Positions 57,167 to 64,000 are shown, numbered from the stretch's first letter. The stretch: DNA of 64,000 bases from Streptomyces indicus (GCF_900100315.1 NZ_FNFF01000013.1:164875-228874), one strand, 5' to 3'. Translations and numbers: made by a program. Notes: generated by a model from the letters alone, not told the origin.

Positions 57167-57352
57167 TCAGCCCTCCGCGAGCTCCGGCGCGCGCACCACC
57201 ACGAGGAAGGCGTCCGACGCGAGGTCCATCACGACCTCGGCGGCCTCACCCTCGAGCCGGCGCGCCTGCGCGAACTCCTCGGCGGGCCAGGACCCGCGCG
57301 GTCCGCCCGCGGGGAAGCGGCCGATGACCACGCGTCCGGTTCGTACGTTCAT
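57167..57352 (-). CDS. Small conserved hypothetical protein
   Basis: Protein of 61 aa (MNVRTGRVVIGRFPAGGP start, VVMDLASDAFLVVV near the end) with an alternating beta pattern and good third-position GC. No domain is recognised. The coding frame continues open for ~600 codons antisense-style upstream, but codon use and a GGGGGTGCTCC site support a start at 57352. It lies between the ABC exporter and amidohydrolase genes. Confidence 0.6.
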   Translation of the reverse strand: MNVRTGRVVIGRFPAGGPRGSWPAEEFAQARRLEGEAAEVVMDLASDAFLVVVRAPELAEG

Positions 57353-57540
57353 GGAGCACCCCCGTGCTCTGTTCCGTTGCGACACCTGTGCGCAACGAAG
57401 AGTCAAAGGGAAAGACACCGGCCGGCGGGAGAAAGGTGTCCAACGTGACCGACCTGACACGGAGTTGATGCAGAACATGGCATCAACCGGCGCGTCCCTT
57501 ACGGGTCGGACGGCTCCCCCGCGCACGGAACACGGGACTC

Positions 57541-58902
57541 CTACGCCTCGTACGTCTGGATGCGCTGCCCGTGGCTGCGGTCGGTCAGCACGGGCAGCCG
57601 CTCCTCCAGCTCGGCGACGGTGGCGGGCACGTCGACGGTGCGGAGTTCGCGGTCGCGCATCAGCACCCGGCCGTCGACGACCGTGGTCGTCACATCGCTC
57701 GACCGCGCGCAGTGCACCAGCGTGTCCGCGAGGTCGTGCACGGGCTGGGTGTGCGGCCCCGACAGGTCGACCAGGACGAGGTCGGCGCGGTGTCCGGGCC
57801 TGAGCGCACCGATCCGGCCCGCCAGCCCCACGGCCCGCGCGCTCTGCCGCGTGGCGTGGTCGAGTGCCTGGCGTGCGGTGAGCCAGCGCGGGTCGCGGGT
57901 GGCCTGCTTCTGCGTCAGGGCGGTGAGCGTCATGGCCTCCCACACGTCGAGGGTGTTGTTCGACGCGGCGCCGTCGGTGGCGAGGCCGACCGGTACGCCG
58001 ATCCGGGCGAGGTCGCGCACCGGCGTGGTGTCCCAGCCGAACTTCAGATAGCCGCGGGGCGCGGTCGCGACGGCGATGCGGCCCGGGGCGGCGGCGAGCA
58101 GCTCGAAGTCCCGCTCGGTGAGTCCGGTCGCGTGGGCGATCAGGAGATCGGTGGCGAGCAGTCCCGCCCGGTCGAGGATCTCGATGGGCGTCAGGCCGTG
58201 CTCCTTCAGGGAGTGGTCGGTCTGCGCGCGGTTCTCGGCGGCGTGGAGATGGACCGGCAGGCCGTGCTCGCGGGCCAGGTCCGCGGTGGCCGCGAGATCG
58301 TCCGCGGTCACGGTGTACGGGGCGTGCGGCGCGAGTGCGGTGGTGATACGGCCGTCCGCCGCACCCTGGTGCTCCCGCGCGAACTCCAGTGACCGCGCCC
58401 GCCCTTCGGGCCCCTGCGAGGAGAAGTACGCCCAGCCGAGCTGCGCGCGCAGCCCGGTCTCTTCGACCACGGCGGCCACGCGGTCCATCGCGAAGTAGTG
58501 GTCCGCGAAGCAGGTCACGCCCGCCCGGATCATCTCGGCGCACGCGAGCCGCGCACCGAGTTCCACGTCCCGATCGGTGAGCTGGGACTCGACGGGCCAG
58601 ATCCGCTCGTTGAACCACTCCTCGATGGGCAGGTCCTCGGCGATCCCCCGCAGGGCGGCCATCGGCGCGTGCGTATGGCAGTTGACGAACCCGGGCATCG
58701 CCACCTGGCCGCGCGCGTCGATCCGTTCGCGCGCCTCGATCCCGGCGGCCTCGCCGCTCGCCGGCAGCTCCGCGATCGCCCCGGAGCGCACGACGACGGC
58801 ACGGTCGGCGCGGAAGTCGATCCCGCCGTCCTCGTCGTGGACGAGCACGGTGCAGTGGTCGATGACGAGGTCCGCGGGCGGCTGCGGTGCGGCGGTGGTC
58901 AT
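57541..58902 (-). CDS. Amidohydrolase-superfamily deaminase (TrzN/ATZ/SsnA-like)
   Basis: Metal-dependent hydrolase of 453 aa: HTH motif in FVNCHTHAPMAALRG, metal His in LPVHLHAAENR, second His in LLIAHATGL and catalytic Asp in GLATDGAASNN. Closest families deaminate S-adenosylhomocysteine/5'-methylthioadenosine, guanine analogues or 8-oxoguanine; the sequence alone does not choose. ATG 58902 begins the conserved part. It is divergent from the WGR gene, whose damage-type promoter starts 84 bp away. Confidence 0.88.
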   Translation of the reverse strand: MTTAAPQPPADLVIDHCTVLVHDEDGGIDFRADRAVVVRSGAIAELPASGEAAGIEARERIDARGQVAMPGFVNCHTHAPMAALRGIAEDLPIEEWFNERIWPVESQLTDRDVELGARLACAEMIRAGVTCFADHYFAMDRVAAVVEETGLRAQLGWAYFSSQGPEGRARSLEFAREHQGAADGRITTALAPHAPYTVTADDLAATADLAREHGLPVHLHAAENRAQTDHSLKEHGLTPIEILDRAGLLATDLLIAHATGLTERDFELLAAAPGRIAVATAPRGYLKFGWDTTPVRDLARIGVPVGLATDGAASNNTLDVWEAMTLTALTQKQATRDPRWLTARQALDHATRQSARAVGLAGRIGALRPGHRADLVLVDLSGPHTQPVHDLADTLVHCARSSDVTTTVVDGRVLMRDRELRTVDVPATVAELEERLPVLTDRSHGQRIQTYEA

Positions 58903-58985
58903 CGGGCCACGGTAGCGGGGCGGCCGCCGCCCTCGCAGCAGCTGTGGACCGGGGTCGCCGCCGGGCGCGGAGCGAGATCGTCCGA

Positions 58986-59008
58986 TTGTCAGTGGCGGCC
59001 CGTACGGT
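58986..59008 (+). promoter_or_regulatory. PafBC-type promoter of the WGR-domain gene
   Basis: Exact match TTGTCAGTG, 8 nt, TACGGT. The predicted start is near 59015, with a leader of about 55 nt containing GAGAGG before the ATG at 59070. Confidence 0.8.
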
Positions 59009-59069
59009 CTTCTCCAGTGGTCGCGAGCGCTGTTGGGGCGCCGGGCCCTGACCTGGGGAGAGGTGTGGC

Positions 59070-60518
59070 ATGACGCAGGGGGACCGGACGCAGACGTACC
59101 TGGAGCTGTCCCAGGAGGGCGGCGGCGCGCACAAGTTCTACGAGGTGACCGTGGAGGGGACGGTCGTCTCGGTGCGGTACGGACGGATCGGCGCGGCGGG
59201 CCAGTTGCAGACCTCCACCTTCCCGACGGTGCAGAAGGCGCAGGCGGCCGCGGCGAAGAAGATAGGCGAGAAGGTCCGCAAGGGGTACGCGCCCGCGGTG
59301 CAGGGGCAGCGCGCCCCGCGCCCGGTGACGCGCCGCCAGGTCGCGTCCGCGCCGTCGCGGGCCCGCAGCGTGGCCCCGGTCCTGTGGCGCTTCCGTACGG
59401 GCTCACCGTCGTTCGGCATCCACATCGACGAGGACCGCTGCTGGGTGGGCAATCAGGCGGGGGATGTGTACACGCTCGGCCACAGCGGCGAGATCCTGGC
59501 CCGCTACGCACTGCCGGACGGCGTCAAGTGCCTGGTGGCGGACGACTTCTGGATCTATGCGGGGTGTGACGACGGCAAGGTCTACGACCTGTCCTCGAAG
59601 CTCCCGTTCGCCGCGTACGACATCGCCGCCGATGTCGACATCTTCTGGCTGGACATCCACGAGGGCGTCCTGAATGTGGCGGACCGCGCGGGCGGTCTGA
59701 CCGTGATCGACCACGAGGACGAGTACCAGTGGTCGCGCAAGTCCAACGGTGCGCACGCCTGGATGGTCCGCGCCGACGAGGACGCCGTATACCACGGCCA
59801 CCAAGGCGGTGTGACGGCCTATGCGCCGGACGGCGGCGGCGAGTTGTGGCACACGCGGACCCAGGGCGGGGTGCTCTTCGGCTGGCAGGAGGACCGCGCG
59901 GTGTACGCGGGGACGGCCCGCCACACGGTGCAGCGCCTGTCGAAGGCCACGGGCCTGATCGAGGCCACGTACCGGTGCGACGACCCCGTCTACTCGTGCG
60001 CGACCTCGCCGGACGGCCGCCATGTCTTCGCCGGTGACAGCGCGTCCTCGGTGTACTGCTTCGACGCGGACGGCACGCGCCTGTGGAAGCTGAGCACCGG
60101 CAACGGCTCGGCGCTCTCGATGCAGTACCGGGACGAGAAGCTGTACATGGTGACCACGGACGGCTCGCTGGTCTGTGTGGACGCCTCGCCTTCGGCCGTC
60201 TCGGCGGCCGAGTCGGGCTCGGTCCCGACGGCGGTGGACATCAAGTACTCGTCGGCGACGCCCACCTACACCCCGGCGACCACCGTGGCCGAGGTGCACA
60301 CGGTGTCGGTGGCACCGGCCGGCGGTGTGGTGGTCGAGTGTGTCCAGGAGGGCGCCCGCCTGCGCGTGCACGTGATCTCGGACGGCTACGAGCCTTCGTG
60401 GAACGTGCAGTTCCCGCGCGGCATCCGCCAGGCCGGTGCGCGCTACGTGGTCGATGCGCTGCACCCGGCCGCGGGCGGTTTCTACCGCGTACGGGGCGAG
60501 ATACGCCGGCTGGTCTGA
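59070..60518 (+). CDS. WGR-domain protein with PQQ/WD-like beta-propeller
   Basis: Cytosolic protein of 482 aa. An N-terminal WGR domain (residues 10-80: YLELSQEGGGAHKFYEVTVE, YGRIGAAGQ) is followed by about seven blade-like repeats (IYAGCDDGKVYDLS, VYHGHQGGVTAYAPDGG, VFAGDSASSVYCFDADG). WGR domains in PARP proteins sense DNA breaks and help allostery; here it is joined to a propeller instead of a catalytic domain. A DNA-damage-type promoter in front suggests a repair-linked scaffold (inference). The last 37 bp overlap the convergent transporter gene. Confidence 0.88.
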   Translation: MTQGDRTQTYLELSQEGGGAHKFYEVTVEGTVVSVRYGRIGAAGQLQTSTFPTVQKAQAAAAKKIGEKVRKGYAPAVQGQRAPRPVTRRQVASAPSRARSVAPVLWRFRTGSPSFGIHIDEDRCWVGNQAGDVYTLGHSGEILARYALPDGVKCLVADDFWIYAGCDDGKVYDLSSKLPFAAYDIAADVDIFWLDIHEGVLNVADRAGGLTVIDHEDEYQWSRKSNGAHAWMVRADEDAVYHGHQGGVTAYAPDGGGELWHTRTQGGVLFGWQEDRAVYAGTARHTVQRLSKATGLIEATYRCDDPVYSCATSPDGRHVFAGDSASSVYCFDADGTRLWKLSTGNGSALSMQYRDEKLYMVTTDGSLVCVDASPSAVSAAESGSVPTAVDIKYSSATPTYTPATTVAEVHTVSVAPAGGVVVECVQEGARLRVHVISDGYEPSWNVQFPRGIRQAGARYVVDALHPAAGGFYRVRGEIRRLV

Positions 60519-61396
60519 GTCCCCGCACCGCGCTCGCCGACGCGCCGCAGGAGCAGCCCCGCCGCGCCCGCGGTGAAGTAGATCAGGATCGCGTACACGG
60601 CGCTCGGCACCGCGATCTCCGTGCTGTCGAGCAGCGAGGGGCTCAGCGCGATCGTGAGCGCCAGCGAGGTGTTGTGCATCCCGATCTCCATGCACGCGGC
60701 GACGCCCTGCGCGTGCGCGGCTCCCGCGAGCCGGGCGGCGACGTATCCGGTGCCCAGGGAGATCACGCTGAACAGGAGGGCCACGGGGCCGACTTCGGCG
60801 AGGTACTCCCCCACGTTCGCGCGTTCGGCGAGCAGGGCGGCCACGATCACGCCGGCCAGGATGAACAGGCACAGCACCTTGACGGGCCGCTCGGCGCGCT
60901 CGGCGAAGCCGGGCCGCCGGGCGCGCACGACCATGCCCACGGCCACGGGGATGAGCACGAGCGCGAACACCTGCAGCGTCTTGCCGAACTGGAGCCCCAC
61001 GCTGCCGTCGTCCCCGGCACCGTCCCAGTACCCGACGGCCAGATTCACCACGAGAGGCAGGGTGAACACCGCGAGCACCGAATTGATGGCGGTGAGCGTG
61101 ATGTTGAGCGCGACATCGCCGCCGAACAGATGGCTGTACAGGTTGGCCATGGTCCCGCCGGGCGACGCGGCGAGCAGCATCATGCCGACGGCGGGTGCGG
61201 CGTCGAGCCCGAAGGCGAGGACGAGTCCGAAGCACACGGCGGGGAGCACGATCAGCTGACAGCCGAGTGCGGCGACGACCACCCGCGGATACTCCCGTAC
61301 CCGCCGGAAGTCCCCGACGGTCAGACTCATCCCGAGCCCGAACATGATCACGGCGAGCACGATGGGCACGAGGACGGTGACGAGACCGGAATCCAT
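60482..61396 (-). CDS. Bile-acid:sodium symporter family (BASS) transporter
   Basis: Membrane protein of 304 aa with nine or ten helices. Conserved crossing motifs are AASPGGTMANLYSHLFGGDVA and GMHNTSLALTIALS. Substrates in the family include bile acids, pyruvate, pantoate and sulfonates. The C-terminus is a short Arg-rich tail that overlaps the end of the convergent WGR gene by 37 bp. Confidence 0.9.
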   Translation of the reverse strand: MDSGLVTVLVPIVLAVIMFGLGMSLTVGDFRRVREYPRVVVAALGCQLIVLPAVCFGLVLAFGLDAAPAVGMMLLAASPGGTMANLYSHLFGGDVALNITLTAINSVLAVFTLPLVVNLAVGYWDGAGDDGSVGLQFGKTLQVFALVLIPVAVGMVVRARRPGFAERAERPVKVLCLFILAGVIVAALLAERANVGEYLAEVGPVALLFSVISLGTGYVAARLAGAAHAQGVAACMEIGMHNTSLALTIALSPSLLDSTEIAVPSAVYAILIYFTAGAAGLLLRRVGERGAGTQTSRRISPRTR

Positions 61397-61620
61397 GGGG
61401 GTCAGGGTGGAGGGTGCCGGGTCAGGAGTCCATGGCTACGGCGTATCGGAGTGGGGAGGCGCTGTACATCGGCGTGCGGTGGCGCGGCGTGCGCCGGCGG
61501 CCGTACGCCCGGCAGTCGCCGGAAAAGGAGCGGACCCGAGGGCGTAGCCGGCCCCCGGGCCCTGTGGATGCCGCCCCACGGGCACGCCGGCACGCTTGAG
61601 GGCTCGGGTCAGTCTGATGT
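61397..61620. other. Non-coding region downstream of the permuted tRNA-like genes
   Basis: No supported gene. An open minus frame starting inside tRNA-like unit B (61684 to 61436) has poor codon bias and is not accepted. The 3' extent of the tRNA-like transcript probably lies here. Confidence 0.5.
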
Positions 61621-61691
61621 CGTCGCGTCCTGCCTTTGGACCACCGCGCATCGAGAGCTGCGCGGGCCGGAGTTGAACCGGCATTTCGACG
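61621..61691 (-). tRNA. Circularly permuted tRNA-like gene B (3' half - 8-nt spacer - 5' half)
   Basis: On the minus strand the 3' half comes first. It comprises 3' anticodon-stem strand CGTCG, variable loop AAAT, T stem GCCGG, T loop TTCAACT, CCGGC, acceptor CCGCGCA (61659-61691) and discriminator G. After GCTCTCGA comes the 5' half (61621-61650): acceptor TGCGCGG, T8 G9, D stem GTCC, D loop AAAGGCA with GG, GGAC, G26 and anticodon-stem strand CGACG. All 7 acceptor pairs, 4 D pairs, 5 anticodon-stem pairs and 5 T pairs are Watson-Crick. No anticodon loop closes the molecule and no CCA is encoded. Decoding identity cannot be assigned. Confidence 0.75.
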
Positions 61692-61766
61692 ATCGGGGCC
61701 CGGGCCCGGTCGATCCGGCGATGGGCGGCGGATGCTGAGTCTGGAGCGAGAGTCTGAGATTGATCG

Positions 61767-61862
61767 CGGTCTGCCTCTGCCGGTTGGGCTACCGCGGCCC
61801 GAACGCCCGTAGGGGAACGGGCTCTTGTGCCGCGGGGAGGACTCGAACCTCCACTGGAACCG
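61767..61862 (-). tRNA. Circularly permuted tRNA-like gene A (3' half - spacer - 5' half)
   Basis: The 3' half is at 61829-61862: CGGTT, variable loop CCAGT (5 nt), T arm GGAGG-TTCGAGT-CCTCC and acceptor CCGCGGC, then discriminator A. A 29-nt spacer (61799-61827, with its own GCCCGT/ACGGGC hairpin) leads to the 5' half at 61767-61798: acceptor GCCGCGG, T8 A9, D arm GCCC-AACCGGCAG-AGGC, A26 and GACCG. The acceptor stem is perfect. The anticodon stem GACCG/CGGTT has one G-U, and two further pairs (C32-G38, G33-C37) extend it, leaving open ends instead of an anticodon loop. U8, A14, G18G19 and TTCRANT are all canonical. It lies 75 nt upstream of unit B. Confidence 0.78.
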
Positions 61863-61907
61863 CGTCGTCACGACAAGCTTCAGGTTCAGCTTGCGCTCCT
61901 TCGCGCA

Positions 61908-61932
61908 CCCCGGCCGCGCACAGCGGCCGGGG
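61908..61932 (-). terminator. Terminator after the 61944-62675 gene
   Basis: Perfect 10-bp stem CCCCGGCCGC / GCGGCCGGGG, 5-nt loop, 12 nt past the stop and 45 nt before tRNA-like unit A. Unit A must be transcribed by read-through or from a promoter in that 45-nt gap. Confidence 0.7.
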
Positions 61933-61943
61933 AGTCTTTCACG

Positions 61944-62675
61944 CTACCCGAACAGGTAGCCGAACACGGCGTCGCCGACGCGCTCGTCGGTGACCTCCGC
62001 GCCGTTGGCCTCTTCGCGGGCGAACTTCACCGCCTGCTGCAACTTCTCGACGCGGTCGAGGAGTTCGTTGACGCGCTGGGCCGGCAGCGCACCGGAGAAC
62101 TTCACGGTGGTCCAGTAGCCGATCGGGATGTCCTCGTAGTACACCTCCACCTGCGCGGGGTGCTTCTCGGTCGCCTCGGCCTTCACATGGTTGCGCGGCA
62201 CCTTCTTGGTGCGCACCGTGCGCACCGGCTCCGTCTTCCAGGAGTCCGTGGACGGGTCGCGCACCCACGACTCGGCGGCGTCGAGCACCGGCAGCTTGCG
62301 CACGAAGGTGTTGAGGTCGGTCAACTGCTTCTCGAGGAAGAGCAGATACGACACGGGGACCTGCGGGATGAGCACACGCCCGTCGACGGTCACATCGGCG
62401 CGCGCGGTGCAGTTGGCCCAGTCCTTCGTGGCGGTCACATCGAACAGCCGGGTCAGCGTCGCCGCGGTCTGTCGCAGCACGTCCTCGGCGTGCACCTGCA
62501 CCCGCGTGGACTCGGGCGGCAGCTGCTCGCCCTCCTCGTCCTTGGGCTGATACGTACGGGAGATGCCGGACAGCAGGGCCGGCTTCTGCAGCCCGTGGTG
62601 GGCCGCCGTCAGGTCCTGGTGCGCTTTGGACTTGACGCCTTTCTCGACTGCGATGATCTGATTGAGTTTCGCCAC
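61944..62675 (-). CDS. Conserved actinobacterial protein of unknown function (~243 aa)
   Basis: Soluble protein: VAKLNQIIAVEKGVKSKAHQ start, WANCTARADVTVDGRVLI in the middle and a helical C-terminus (VNELLDRVEKLQQAVKFARE). I recall this as a widespread conserved hypothetical of Streptomyces with no assigned role. The GTG at 62675 is chosen because conservation starts there; the open frame upstream is basic and Gly-rich. It is divergent from the HIT gene and lies directly upstream of the permuted tRNA-like units on the same strand. Confidence 0.8.
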   Translation of the reverse strand: MAKLNQIIAVEKGVKSKAHQDLTAAHHGLQKPALLSGISRTYQPKDEEGEQLPPESTRVQVHAEDVLRQTAATLTRLFDVTATKDWANCTARADVTVDGRVLIPQVPVSYLLFLEKQLTDLNTFVRKLPVLDAAESWVRDPSTDSWKTEPVRTVRTKKVPRNHVKAEATEKHPAQVEVYYEDIPIGYWTTVKFSGALPAQRVNELLDRVEKLQQAVKFAREEANGAEVTDERVGDAVFGYLFG

Positions 62676-62826
62676 GCCGGAAAAGTAGCAGCAGGCGCGG
62701 CGGTCGTTCGAAGGGTTTTTCGCACGGCGCGGGTCCTGAACTCCTTTGGAAATCCCGACAGTCGGCTCCCCTGCCGGACCCGACCCGCCGCGCCGCCCAT
62801 CGGCCCCGCATGCGAAGCTCTCGGCC

Positions 62827-63432
62827 ATGAAACCTGAGCCCAGCGCCTATGTCCGAGGTCTTCCGATCGGTGAGCAGATCCCCTTCTCCGGCGACGGGAT
62901 ACCCGGTTGGGAGATCTTCCCGTTCGAGTCGGACGGCCTGCGGGTCAAGCCGCTCGAACCGCCGGTGCTGCCCGAGCCGCCGCGTGAGGGCGAGGACGGG
63001 CCGCAGGAGTGCGGTGCGTGCCGCAAGTCCGACGACCAGTTCCTGTGGACCGACGAGCACTGGCGCCTCCACGGGTTCACCGAACCCAGTTCCCTGCCCG
63101 CGATGGTGATGCTCCAGCCGCGCGGCCACCACGACCTGTACGACCTGCCCGCCGAACGCGCCGCCGAGCTCGGCCGCATGCTGCAGCGTGCCGAGCAGGC
63201 CGTGCTGTCCGTCGGAGGGATCGCGCGGGTGCACATCAACAAGTGGGGTGACGGCGGTGCCCACTTGCACCTGTGGCTGATCGGACGGCCCGAAGGAATG
63301 ATGCAGTTGCGCGGCAGCTGCCTGCCGCTGTGGGAGGACGTGCTGCCCGAGGTCGATGCCGGGGTGTGGGCCGAGACGAACCGCCGGATCGCGCGGGCGA
63401 TGGCGGAGGGCGGCGGTACCGCTCACGTGTGA
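62827..63432 (+). CDS. HIT-superfamily protein
   Basis: Nucleotide-hydrolase/transferase-fold protein of 201 aa. The HIT triad region reads GAHLHLWLIG, with HxHxW rather than HxHxH, so the last His is replaced and catalysis may be altered or absent. A CGACRKSDDQ segment may bind zinc. The first 50 residues are a Pro/Glu-rich extension. ATG 62827 is used because the frame upstream is poor. Confidence 0.82.
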   Translation: MKPEPSAYVRGLPIGEQIPFSGDGIPGWEIFPFESDGLRVKPLEPPVLPEPPREGEDGPQECGACRKSDDQFLWTDEHWRLHGFTEPSSLPAMVMLQPRGHHDLYDLPAERAAELGRMLQRAEQAVLSVGGIARVHINKWGDGGAHLHLWLIGRPEGMMQLRGSCLPLWEDVLPEVDAGVWAETNRRIARAMAEGGGTAHV

Positions 63433-63448
63433 GCCGGCGCCGATTCCC

Positions 63449-63565
63449 GCGCGCGAGCGGCCCGTACTCCCCGCTCGCGCGCGGCCCGTACCCCGGCTCG
63501 CGCGCGGCCCGTACTCCCGCTCGCGCGGGTCCCGCACTTCCCGCTCGCGCGGGGTCCCGTACTCC
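63449..63565. repeat. 23-25-bp x 5 tandem repeat after the HIT gene
   Basis: Five units of CGCTCGCGCG(C/G)GGCCCGTACTCC type starting 17 bp beyond the stop. No gene lies in 63433-63782; the rest of this gap holds the site at 63574 and a small CCGGT-N4-ACCGG hairpin at 63636-63649. Confidence 0.85.
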
Positions 63566-63573
63566 AAGATCGA

Positions 63574-63596
63574 TTGTCAGTGGCGGCTGCCAGAAT
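63574..63596 (+). promoter_or_regulatory. Partial PafBC-type site upstream of the DUF5999 gene
   Basis: Exact TTGTCAGTG (63574-63582), 8 nt, then CAGAAT, a -10 with C for T at its first position. The leader to ATG 63783 would be about 180 nt. Confidence 0.45.
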
Positions 63597-63782
63597 GGAA
63601 TCAGCTCGGAAAACCGATGAGTTGTCGTTGCCCGGCCGGTCATTACCGGTGACGAGAACGGGACGTTCGGAGCCCATCATCAGAGCAACAGCACAACAGA
63701 GACAGGCAGTTGCAGAGGGATCCGCGAGCGGAGCCCTCCCCGATATCCGGAGCATCACCATTCCAGAAGACGGAGTCAGACC

Positions 63783-63941
63783 ATGTGCACCCACCAGCCG
63801 ACGTGCCCCACCGCCGACCGCCCCGACCGTGAAGCCGCGCGCGTCGTAGCCTCCCACCCCGAGCAGGGCTGGAGCCGGCTGTGCAACGGGACGATCGTGT
63901 TCGACGTTATGTCGATCTCCCAGTCACAAGGGCTGGTCTGA
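63783..63941 (+). CDS. DUF5999-type small protein, C-terminally altered
   Basis: Small protein of 52 aa: MCTHQPTCPTADRPDREAAR, then HPEQGWSRLCNGTIVFD, which is the typical start and core of a short Cys-containing family common in Streptomyces. In family members I recall, the core continues FEDTGELLPDGR to about 65-70 aa. Here it switches after FD to VMSISQSQGLV and stops. From about 63905 base composition drops and codon bias is lost. This looks like a truncation by an insertion or rearrangement whose rest lies beyond the window. Confidence 0.65.
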   Translation: MCTHQPTCPTADRPDREAARVVASHPEQGWSRLCNGTIVFDVMSISQSQGLV

Positions 63942-64000
63942 CGTGCTGCTTTGCGAGATGGACATGTCGTTTCAGCGGCTCTGGGCGAGGGGCTGTGCGA

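Noticed and set aside
61436..61684. 82-codon open frame starting inside tRNA-like unit B (minus)
   Set aside because: No ribosome binding site, poor codon bias toward the end and no recognisable family. It overlaps the structured RNA.
61621..61862. Reading 5' half A with 3' half B as one ordinary tRNA with a long insert
   Set aside because: The acceptor strands GCCGCGG and CCGCGCA do not match; each pairs perfectly only with the half lying on its other side.
63596..63849. Open frame overlapping the DUF5999 start (begins MESARKTDELS)
   Set aside because: Low third-position GC, contains TTA and AGA codons, no family. Better explained as 5' leader.

Overview
This is a 64 kb stretch of a Streptomyces (or very close actinobacterial) chromosome. 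Base composition is very high in GC with strong GC preference at third codon positions. GTG starts and leaderless-type promoters are common. The gene order gap / whiA-yvcK-rapZ-uvrC / uvrA / uvrB / glpQ-like / ogt matches, as far as I recall, the conserved core around SCO1947-SCO1980 of S. coelicolor. I saw no prophage, CRISPR array or complete insertion sequence. The last ~60 bp may be the edge of an inserted or rearranged segment.

Layout. 1-3.8 kb: 5' part of gap and a secreted M14 zinc carboxypeptidase. 3.9-8.8 kb (minus strand): the overlapping whiA-yvcK-rapZ cluster followed upstream by uvrC. 8.9-14.1 kb: a two-component system (NarL/LuxR regulator, large PAS/GAF sensor kinase), a divergent single-domain receiver and a Rieske lipoprotein. 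14.2-19.0 kb: a membrane alpha/beta-hydrolase and uvrA. 19.2-26.9 kb (plus): DinB-like enzyme, MBL-fold hydrolase, phosphotransferase-like protein, MHS-type transporter and an AfsR/SARP-type regulator. 26.9-35.6 kb (minus): siderophore-interacting protein, a TerC/Alx-type protein behind a manganese-riboswitch-like leader, two TerD-family proteins, uvrB and an MHYT protein. 35.9-51.7 kb: glycerophosphodiesterase, ogt, MFS transporter, formaldehyde dehydrogenase, psuG-psuK, several small enzymes, a gltD-like flavoprotein and an SGNH-fold protein. 51.8-57.1 kb: a methyltransferase, an XRE/DUF397 pair divergent from an ATP-binding protein, and an ABC exporter. 57.2-63.9 kb: amidohydrolase, WGR/beta-propeller protein, bile-acid-symporter-type transporter, two conserved proteins and a shortened DUF5999 gene.

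Main discovery. Between 61621 and 61862 on the minus strand there are two tandem tRNA-like genes whose halves are in inverted order: 3' half, spacer, then 5' half. In each unit the two halves fit into a complete class I cloverleaf, with a perfect 7-bp acceptor stem, D arm, 5-bp anticodon stem, 4-5 nt variable loop and canonical T arm. The gene's termini fall where the anticodon loop should be. This is the architecture of circularly permuted tRNAs of some algae and archaea, or of two-piece permuted tmRNA. I know of no described bacterial tRNA genes of this form.

Second theme. Promoters resembling the actinobacterial DNA-damage (PafBC / RecA-NDp) consensus TTGTCRGTG-N8-TANNNT lie in front of uvrC, uvrB, ogt, a TerD gene and the WGR-domain gene, with two further partial sites. 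Nucleotide excision repair, alkylation repair and two less understood stress genes therefore appear to form a local DNA-damage regulon, partly with leaderless mRNAs. Further signals are a palindrome shared by the two response-regulator genes, a Shine-Dalgarno-sequestering riboswitch leader, strong hairpins at many gene ends, and short tandem repeats that recur just behind stop codons.
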